A stretch of 11,757 nt of DNA from the NCBI GenBank assembly GCA_013331415.1, contig DUGL01000189.1, forward strand, positions 1-11,757, read 5' to 3'. Position numbers and translations under genes: made by a program. The notes under the pieces were generated by a model, which saw nothing but the letters and a program-made list of their open reading frames with translations, was not told the DNA's origin and did not search any database. This document shows, piece after piece, positions 7,204-11,757 of the stretch (position 1 is its first letter; every line of letters starts with the position of its first letter). Source of the DNA: Methanoregulaceae archaeon (GTDB lineage Archaea > Halobacteriota > Methanomicrobia > Methanomicrobiales > Methanospirillaceae).

Positions 7204-8439
7204 TCAGGAGATTTTAATGAGCCTGATTGTCAATGGACGCTTGATTATCCCTTTAAAATCACGTGCAGCAATATATTCGAGCCCTTTGCCGACCAGAAGG
7301 TCAAGGATCCGCTGGTTCACCTCCCCATCGGTGACCAGCCCACACACATCCCCGTTGAGGTCGGCAAGGGTCTTCTCGATCTCATCGGGCTTGGATTCCC
7401 GGATGACCGAGAGATCCCCCGCGAGGAACCGGGCAATCCGCTTCCCCCTGACCGCATTGATCTGGGCAGCAATCGTTTTTGGCTGCTGCTCGTCAGGTTC
7501 CTGCCGTTTCCTCGGGAATGGTCGCTTCTTTCCTCCCCGCTCTTCCCTTCCTGCCTCCCGCCTGGCGACCGCACGATCTCCCGACCCGTCAGCGCTCTCG
7601 GCTACCCCCTCTTCAGGCTCCCGGTCCCGGACATACTCGACCGGTATCTTGTTCCGGAGGGCCTTGATGATCTCTTTTCTCGAGAGATCCTCCACGCTCC
7701 TGCCCCAGGGGGCATAGGCGACATAATCGATCTCTGCCACCTGGAGGAGTTCCTGCAGGAGGAGGTCTCCTCCCCGGTCCCCATCGAAGAATGCCGTGGC
7801 GGTCTTCTTCTCGCAGAGCTCGATGATGGTCGGAGGGATATTGGTCCCTTCAACTCCTACCACGTTCTTGATCCCGTATCTGAGCAGGTTGATGACGTCT
7901 GCACGCCCTTCAACGATGATGATGGCATCCGATTCAGGAACATCCGGCCCGGAGGGGACGCGATCTTCGCCGATAGTGCTGATCTTCTCTATCCGGAGGC
8001 TCTCCCTGACATTATCAATGATCTCGGTGCTGTCGATTGTCCCCTCTTCAAACGAGTCGATCAGGAGCGTTTTTGCCCGCTCCACGATCTTCTTTCGTTT
8101 ACTGACCCTGATATCCTCAATGGTGACGACATGTACCCGGGCAACGCAGGGACCCACCCGGTCGATGGTCTCAAGGGAGGCAGCAAGGATGGCGGTCTCT
8201 GCACGGTCGAGAGACGAAGCTATGGAGATCTCTCCTTTCGTCTCGCCCTTTTTACTGGCGACCTGGACATCAATTCTTCCTACCCGTCCGGTCCTCTGGA
8301 GATCCCGGAGGTCGAGGTCTTCGCCGAGCAACCCTTCAGTCTGGCCGAATATGGCACCGACTACATCAGGTTTCTCGACCACCCCCTCTGCTTCAAGGTG
8401 AAGGTGAATAAGGTACTTGGTAGTATCAGATGAATACAC
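7204..8439 (-). CDS. dnaG: Archaeal DnaG-type primase (Toprim domain)
   Basis: Archaeal DnaG has a bacterial-primase-like Toprim core and is known both to make short primers and to associate with the RNA exosome. The 411-residue product opens with the archaeal signature S-S-D-T-T-K-Y-L-I-H-L-H and V-G-A-I-F-G-Q-T-E-G-L-L-G. The Toprim domain follows, with E177 in I-I-V-E-G-R-A-D and D219/D221 in F-F-D-G-D-R-G-G-D. A basic, charged, low-complexity linker spans about residues 272-320, ahead of a helical C-terminal domain ending I-K-R-P-L-T-I-R-L-I. The frame can be extended to ATG 8466, but GTG 8439 has GGGGGTG seven bases upstream and gives the M-Y-S-x-D-T-T-K-Y start usual for the family, so I chose it. 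It stands alone upstream of the UPF0058 gene. Confidence 0.96.
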   Translation of the reverse strand: MYSSDTTKYLIHLHLEAEGVVEKPDVVGAIFGQTEGLLGEDLDLRDLQRTGRVGRIDVQVASKKGETKGEISIASSLDRAETAILAASLETIDRVGPCVARVHVVTIEDIRVSKRKKIVERAKTLLIDSFEEGTIDSTEIIDNVRESLRIEKISTIGEDRVPSGPDVPESDAIIIVEGRADVINLLRYGIKNVVGVEGTNIPPTIIELCEKKTATAFFDGDRGGDLLLQELLQVAEIDYVAYAPWGRSVEDLSRKEIIKALRNKIPVEYVRDREPEEGVAESADGSGDRAVARREAGREERGGKKRPFPRKRQEPDEQQPKTIAAQINAVRGKRIARFLAGDLSVIRESKPDEIEKTLADLNGDVCGLVTDGEVNQRILDLLVGKGLEYIAARDFKGIIKRPLTIRLIKIS

Positions 8440-8493
8440 GTAAGCGCACCCCCATGCATCATGCAACGCATTTCACGCCTGATCATAGGTATC

Positions 8494-8504
8494 TTATTAT
8501 TATC
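8494..8504 (-). promoter_or_regulatory. Candidate TATA box for dnaG
   Basis: GATAATAATAA on the minus strand lies about 55-65 nt before GTG 8439. It would give a leader of about 34 nt that contains the GGGGGTG ribosome-binding site. The island 8480-8575 is unusually AT-rich for this window and holds other TATA-like words (8515-8527 and 8564-8571), so the choice among them is uncertain. Confidence 0.4.
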
Positions 8505-8588
8505 CCTTCGAGGAGATAAACTATATGGAGGCAATAAATAATATCCATTTTATTACCCTGTAATTATAGAGAGAAGGACGATGGGGCA

Positions 8589-8900
8589 TCAGGGTATCCT
8601 GAGACATTCCTGTACCTGATCAGGGGTCATCCCCTCCACCAGGACACGTTTTACCGGAGCTGTCATCCCCGAGATGATGGTGATCCGAACCTTCGGGATC
8701 CCAAGTGTAGCAGCTATCAGCGATAGTACCTCCCGGTTCGCCCTGCCTTCATGGGCAGGCGACCGGACCCTGCAGCCAACTGAACTCCTCCAGGCATTAT
8801 ACCCTGCAGGAAAACAGGGCTTTGCTGAACCCGCCGTTACTTCGATAGTAAGGATAGTGCCGGTACCAGAAGAGGAGAGTGCCGGGGTGATATCGGTCAT
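8589..8900 (-). CDS. DUF167 / UPF0235 (YggU-like) protein
   Basis: This 103-residue protein belongs to DUF167 (PF02594), a small alpha/beta family found in bacteria, archaea and eukaryotes whose function is not established. The signature is visible as V-R-S-P-A-H-E-G-R-A-N-R-E-V, then the hydrophobic helix L-S-L-I-A-A-T-L-G-I-P and the strand I-T-I-I-S-G-M-T-A-P-V-K-R. The frame could start at GTG 8906, but ATG 8900 has GGTGA six bases upstream and is preferred. It lies between the dnaG promoter region and a possible 41-codon ORF, with pyrC further upstream on the same strand. A TATA box at 9091-9100 is the nearest candidate promoter, which would give a leader of about 170 nt or a two-gene transcript. 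Confidence 0.93.
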   Translation of the reverse strand: MTDITPALSSSGTGTILTIEVTAGSAKPCFPAGYNAWRSSVGCRVRSPAHEGRANREVLSLIAATLGIPKVRITIISGMTAPVKRVLVEGMTPDQVQECLRIP

Positions 8901-8932
8901 GTCCACTCACCAAGAGTAGGTGTCGCCCGGCA

Positions 8933-9058
8933 TTAACAACGCGGGATCACCAGTGGCATGCTGCCGTCCTTCACCCTGTTTTTCCCATTGCCGGGCGGTG
9001 CCTGTCGCGCAACCGGGTTGTCCCGTGGATCATCTCCAGATCTTCGCCAGGTAATCAC
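8933..9058 (-). CDS. Possible 41-codon small protein upstream of the DUF167 gene
   Basis: A short frame from GTG 9058 to TAA 8933 encodes 41 residues rich in Arg, Pro and Gly, starting M-I-T-W-R-R-S-G-D-D and ending M-P-L-V-I-P-R-C. AGGT lies six bases before the start, and a strong TATA box sits about 35-40 nt upstream, so the promoter geometry fits a short-leader message beginning here. I do not recognise the product. The C-terminal cysteine and the absence of hydrophobic or helical periodicity give no functional hint. The alternative is that this is simply the untranslated leader of the DUF167 transcript. The frame is too short for codon use to decide. Confidence 0.3.
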   Translation of the reverse strand: MITWRRSGDDPRDNPVARQAPPGNGKNRVKDGSMPLVIPRC

Positions 9059-9090
9059 CCGGGGACCTAAGGAGGCGCTGTATCAGCACA

Positions 9091-9100
9091 GATATATATA
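9091..9100 (-). promoter_or_regulatory. TATA box downstream of pyrC, for the small ORF / DUF167 unit
   Basis: GATATATATA (TATATATATC on the minus strand) begins 8 nt past the pyrC stop in otherwise GC-rich sequence. Read leftward it predicts a transcript start near 9070, just ahead of GTG 9058. Read rightward it would fire into pyrC antisense, which is less likely. Confidence 0.55.
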
Positions 9101-9107
9101 GGGCGCT

Positions 9108-10367
9108 TCAGGGAATAAAACCCCTTCCCGGATACCAGCAGGGCGATCCCGGGGAGTACTCCCCCTCCCTGTACACAATGTCCCCGCCCTGTATCACTAC
9201 CGTGGGGAACACTGCAGGGAATCCCTCATACGGGGTCCACCCGGCGCGGCTGTGGAGCTGGTCGGCAGACACCACGCTGGCGCTGGTCCCGTACAGGGCA
9301 AAATCCGCCCGGTCACCCGGGTTGAGGCCTGCTCTCGGGATCCCGAGGATGTCGGCCGGCCGCCATGATGTCTTGTAGACCAGGGAGGGGAGATCGATCA
9401 TGCCATGCCGGTATGCAGCGACAAGGAGGGGAAGCATAGTTTCCACTCCGGGGATGCCTGAGGGGGCATCACCGAAGGGCACCGCTTTCTCGGCACGGGT
9501 GTGCGGGGCATGGTCGGATGCGATGACGTCGATCCGGTCCCACGCGGTCCAGAGCCGTTGCCGCTCTGTTTCCGTGCGGAGCGGGGGGTTCACCTTGAAC
9601 TGCGTATCGGTCGCCTCTGCCTGCTCATACGAGAGGAAGAGGTGGTGGGGAGTGACTTCCACCGATGCAGTACCGGCAGCTGCGATCGCAGATGCCGTGC
9701 TCAGGTGGCAGAAGTGGAGGCGGCAGGGATGGCCTGCCCCCGCAAGGTCCCTGACCACCTGCGCTTCACCGGCAGGACCCCGCTGCCGGCTGTGGGAGGC
9801 GAGATCCCGCGGTTCCCCGGGTGCGACCGCTTCTGCATGGAGGGTGGCGAGCCCGCCGAACTCCCCGATACCGGCGAGTGCTGATGCGAGCACGTCGGGT
9901 GCGACCCCTTCAGCGTAACTCGAGGGGGCACAGAAGATTTCCCCGAATGCCATGGCCCCTGCCCGCCAGAGTGCCGGGATATCCGTGCCCGCTGTCACCC
10001 CCGCGTTGATAGCGAAGCTGCAGCGTGATCCCTCTCCCGCTTCTGCGACCCGTGCCTGGAATGCTTCGGGAGTCGTGAGCGGGGGGATGGTATTTGGCTG
10101 GTCGACCACGACCGTGACCCCGCCCGCGATCGCACTCATGCTCCCGCTCTTCCAGTCCTCTTTGCCGCGCTGGGAACCGCCCCGCATGTGGACGTGCATA
10201 TCGATGGCACCGGGAAGCACGGTATACCCCCGGCAGGAGAGCTGGTCGTGAGAGGGGAGTTTTGCCCCGGCGTGGACGACATACCCGTCCCTGATCGAGA
10301 TATCGGCCACCCTCCCGTCCGGGAGGTGCACGTCACAAAGAACAAGGTCGCAGGCTGGATCGGTCAT
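9108..10367 (-). CDS. pyrC: Dihydroorotase
   Basis: PyrC closes carbamoyl aspartate to dihydroorotate, the third step of pyrimidine synthesis. The 419-residue amidohydrolase has the metal motif D-M-H-V-H-M-R-G-G (His 58 and 60), then G-G-V-T-V-V-V-D-Q-P-N-T near 82-93 and H177 in L-H-A-E-A. The second metal His pair is in H-F-C-H-L-S-T (218 and 221), and the catalytic Asp is in S-D-H-A-P-H-T (D285). G-I-P-G-V-E-T-M-L-P-L-L and a C-terminal A-G-W-T-P-Y-E-G follow. Where many family members have a carbamylated lysine I see F-G-E-I-F-C-A-P, so a glutamate may bridge the metals; this alignment is tentative. I chose ATG 10367 over GTG 10376 because GTGAG lies just ahead of it. The gene is apart from pyrE and probably transcribed alone. 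Confidence 0.96.
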   Translation of the reverse strand: MTDPACDLVLCDVHLPDGRVADISIRDGYVVHAGAKLPSHDQLSCRGYTVLPGAIDMHVHMRGGSQRGKEDWKSGSMSAIAGGVTVVVDQPNTIPPLTTPEAFQARVAEAGEGSRCSFAINAGVTAGTDIPALWRAGAMAFGEIFCAPSSYAEGVAPDVLASALAGIGEFGGLATLHAEAVAPGEPRDLASHSRQRGPAGEAQVVRDLAGAGHPCRLHFCHLSTASAIAAAGTASVEVTPHHLFLSYEQAEATDTQFKVNPPLRTETERQRLWTAWDRIDVIASDHAPHTRAEKAVPFGDAPSGIPGVETMLPLLVAAYRHGMIDLPSLVYKTSWRPADILGIPRAGLNPGDRADFALYGTSASVVSADQLHSRAGWTPYEGFPAVFPTVVIQGGDIVYREGEYSPGSPCWYPGRGFIP

Positions 10368-10397
10368 CGTTCTCACGGACTATTACTGCGGGAGGCA

Positions 10398-10406
10398 CAA
10401 AATAGT
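10398..10406 (-). promoter_or_regulatory. Candidate TATA box for pyrC
   Basis: ACTATTTTG on the minus strand is the only AT-rich word close to pyrC and lies 31-39 nt before ATG 10367, predicting a leader of about nine bases. Confidence 0.4.
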
Positions 10407-10437
10407 GATCGTGAAGCTCTCGTTCCAGACAGGGCGG

Positions 10438-10469
10438 AGCTCCCCGGCTCCCCATGTACGGAGGGAGAC
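10438..10469. repeat. Imperfect direct repeat, copy 1 (hairpin-forming)
   Basis: This 32-bp unit is repeated 60 bp further on, with 27 of 33 aligned columns identical when one base is gapped. It contains the inverted pair CTCCC (10448-10452) and GGGAG (10463-10467) with a 10-nt loop. It lies between the small accessory ORF and pyrC. Confidence 0.6.
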
Positions 10470-10497
10470 TGATCATGCCAGCTATCAGAGGCCTCGT

Positions 10498-10530
10498 AGC
10501 TATCCGGCTCCCCGTGTCCGGGAGGGATAC
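10498..10530. repeat. Imperfect direct repeat, copy 2 (hairpin-forming)
   Basis: The 33-bp partner of copy 1. The inverted pair is kept as CTCCC (10508-10512) and GGGAG (10520-10524) with a shorter 7-nt loop, so stem bases are conserved while loop bases differ. Confidence 0.6.
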
Positions 10531-10612
10531 GGAGGTCAGTATCCCGGGGCCGGTAGTTCCTGAAGGTTCCTGTAAACCGGGGGGCTGCCAGCCGCGCCGG
10601 ATTCCAGCGCAA

Positions 10613-10771
10613 TTATTTCCTGCCTCGGGATGTCTCTCCGGACTGGACCGCCCGGGCCGCATCCGAGAGGACCCCACATGCCTTCATCCGTATATCTTCC
10701 GTGAGGGCCAGAGGTGCCCGTATGATGACCGCGTCTCCTTTCTTCAGGAACAACCGCTCGTTCCGGCTCAT
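10613..10771 (-). CDS. 52-residue protein coupled to the ADP-ribosyltransferase gene, function unknown
   Basis: The frame opens inside the stop of the preceding gene (ATGA shared at 10771-10768) and has a near-perfect Shine-Dalgarno, GGGGGAGGTG, seven bases before the ATG. It is therefore very probably translated, although it is too short for ordinary ORF cut-offs. The product starts M-S-R-N-E-R-L-F-L-K-K-G-D-A-V-I-I-R, looks like a short strand followed by one amphipathic helix (about residues 23-43), and ends in a basic tail S-R-G-R-K. I do not recognise a family. The position, directly after a predicted modifying enzyme with coupled translation, suits a partner such as an antidote, adaptor or target-binding subunit; that is inference. 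It could instead be the remnant of a longer protein cut short by the TAA at 10613. Confidence 0.65.
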   Translation of the reverse strand: MSRNERLFLKKGDAVIIRAPLALTEDIRMKACGVLSDAARAVQSGETSRGRK

Positions 10772-11406
10772 TCCGTGGCACCTCCCCCGACAGGATTCTC
10801 GCAACTGATGCAGACAACTCCATCGCCCCCGGATCCGGTTCGGATGGATCCCGTGGTCATCCAGCCGCAATTCCGGGGAAGCAGGACTTCGTGGTCTGTT
10901 CCACCGAGAACGAGGGCAGGTTCCGCAGCCCCTGTTTTGTAGACGAGAAGAACACCTCCCGCCCCGGTCTCTGCCCGAACCCGGGCAGGATCCGAGGACC
11001 AGGATGTATACCCCGGCTCCTGTATGAGGTGCGGTTCAACGTCCTGGCAGGAGCTTTCATCTCCCATTCCCGGGTCGATCGAGAGGAGGAAGAGGAACTG
11101 GTCTGCATACTCATCATCTACCCCCCTGAAGAGCAGCGAGCCCGGGGGAACGGATGATCTTTCAATGGCGCGGTCCAGGTGATAGATCAGGGCATGGAAA
11201 CTGCCCAGTTCCTCCTTGTCCAGGTGCTTTTCCGGGTACTTGAGATACCGGTCTACCAGGTCACGATATTTGAGGTACAGGGAAACGGCCTCTTTTTCCC
11301 ACTCATCAAGGTCCTGGCGTTTCTTCCAGGCGATACCGGGGCTTTCTCGCGCTGACACACGAGGTACTTTGAGCAGAAAATAGTAAAAGGCTTGTATTTC
11401 GCTCAT
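10768..11406 (-). CDS. Predicted ADP-ribosyltransferase (R-S-E class, ART exoenzyme-like fold)
   Basis: Enzymes of this class move ADP-ribose from NAD onto a protein or other acceptor. The 212-residue product has a helical N-terminal part (about 1-85), followed by what looks like the split NAD-binding fold. These elements are L-L-F-R-G with R94, then P-G-Y-T-S-W-S-S-D-P at 131-140, which aligns with the family G-F-T-S-T-S-x-D-P (S135 as the key Ser). T-D-H-E-V-L-L-P-R-N follows at 170-179, aligning with the E-x-E turn-turn motif, so E173 would be the catalytic glutamate. The first acidic position is Asp rather than Glu or Gln, giving D-x-E. There is no signal peptide or membrane segment, so the target is probably intracellular. 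It starts at ATG 11406 with GAGG about ten bases upstream, and its stop overlaps the next small gene. Identification is by motif and order only; the target is unknown. Confidence 0.75.
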   Translation of the reverse strand: MSEIQAFYYFLLKVPRVSARESPGIAWKKRQDLDEWEKEAVSLYLKYRDLVDRYLKYPEKHLDKEELGSFHALIYHLDRAIERSSVPPGSLLFRGVDDEYADQFLFLLSIDPGMGDESSCQDVEPHLIQEPGYTSWSSDPARVRAETGAGGVLLVYKTGAAEPALVLGGTDHEVLLPRNCGWMTTGSIRTGSGGDGVVCISCENPVGGGATE

Positions 11407-11757
11407 GCGTTGCGGCCTCTGCCGGGCGAATTTCCCACGGAATGATGCCGGGATTGCGGGTCATCCCAGGATGCAGTTTGGAGCGGGAGGTACGGGGATT
11501 TGCCGGAAAACGACAGGCAGGATTCGTGCAGGACCGGGGCGAGCTAAAGAGAGCAGATGACCCCGGAATACCGCTCTCAGCTCTCGATCCCTGCCGGATG
11601 CTCTCGTATGCACCCTGCAAAACTCTTTTCCTGCCTGCTCCACTCCTGCAGACCGGGATCTTCGGATGCCGGTCCGGACTCCTCCTCGTGCTTTTCCGGG
11701 ACTATCCAATGGATGTCCGGGTATACCCTGCAAGGGAGCGATCAAGAACAATTCCGG
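11407..11757. other. GC-rich region upstream of the ADP-ribosyltransferase gene with no convincing gene
   Basis: The 351 bases to the right edge contain open frames on the minus strand. The longest (to 11461) is Arg- and Pro-rich with codon choices such as TTG, TTA and AGT unlike its neighbours, and has no recognisable motif. In another minus frame a 17-codon tail enters from the right edge and stops with TAG at 11704-11702; it could be the C-terminus of an upstream gene, but is too short to judge. No clear TATA box precedes the ADP-ribosyltransferase gene, so its promoter is unlocated. The region may include gene remnants. Confidence 0.35.

Noticed and set aside
7195..8433. 412-codon open frame on the plus strand
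   Set aside because: It lies fully antisense to dnaG, whose Toprim motifs are unmistakable; the plus frame is rich in Pro/Asp/Leu and lacks motifs and a ribosome-binding site.
8515..8562. Short plus-strand ORF with GAGGAGA ahead of an ATG, in the AT-rich island before dnaG
   Set aside because: It is only 12 codons long; the purine-rich stretch is better explained as part of the promoter region for dnaG on the other strand.
10536..10823. 95-codon minus-strand frame overlapping the end of the ADP-ribosyltransferase gene
   Set aside because: It competes with the 52-codon frame that has the ATGA overlap and strong Shine-Dalgarno, starts inside the enzyme gene without its own site, and has low-complexity Arg/Gly/Pro composition.
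11461..11751. 96-codon minus-strand frame near the right edge
   Set aside because: It has a TTG start, atypical codons, Arg-rich composition and no recognisable family; open frames of this length are common by chance at this GC content.
1..11757. CRISPR array, rRNA or tRNA genes, insertion sequences
   Set aside because: No regularly spaced repeats, transposase motifs or tRNA-like T-loop (GTTCGA-type) signals were found on either strand by eye; the only repeat pair is the one at 10438-10530.

Overview
The window looks like a piece of a methanogenic euryarchaeal chromosome, most likely of the order Methanomicrobiales (a Methanoregula/Methanosphaerula-like organism). The evidence is a CDP-archaeol synthase, a tetraether-lipid-synthase-like radical SAM enzyme, an archaeal Toprim-type DnaG, a UPF0058 protein, a RimK-type ligase of the sort used on archaeal coenzymes, and TATA-type promoters with T-tract terminators. 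The genus is an inference from protein style and GC-rich codon use; no rRNA or other marker is present. The window is mostly housekeeping.

Left block (1-3045, minus strand): a compact operon read leftward, carS - pyrE - purD - argF. carS and pyrE overlap by 7 nt, and purD and argF by the 4-nt ATGA overlap. argF runs off the left edge. The block links membrane-lipid activation, the last steps of pyrimidine synthesis, an early purine step and arginine synthesis. Divergent from carS is a radical SAM gene (3133-4587, plus) matching the tetraether lipid synthase (Tes/MJ0619) type. An enzyme that activates archaeol thus sits back-to-back with one that probably joins archaeol chains.

Middle block (4838-8439): an alanine dehydrogenase/ornithine cyclodeaminase family gene (minus) is divergent from a RimK-type ATP-grasp ligase (plus). 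Then, on the minus strand, come dnaG and a UPF0058 gene downstream of it, separated by T-tracts and a new TATA-like box.

Right block (8589-11757, all minus strand): a DUF167 protein, possibly preceded by a 41-codon ORF behind a clear TATA box; dihydroorotase (pyrC); and a two-gene accessory module. The module is a predicted ADP-ribosyltransferase (10768-11406) with recognisable R, S-T-S-like and D-x-E motifs, coupled by an ATGA overlap and a strong Shine-Dalgarno sequence to a 52-codon ORF of unknown function (10613-10771). This module is the least ordinary part of the window. It is flanked by GC-rich sequence without convincing genes, and by a pair of imperfect 32/33-bp direct repeats, each able to form a small hairpin, upstream of pyrC.
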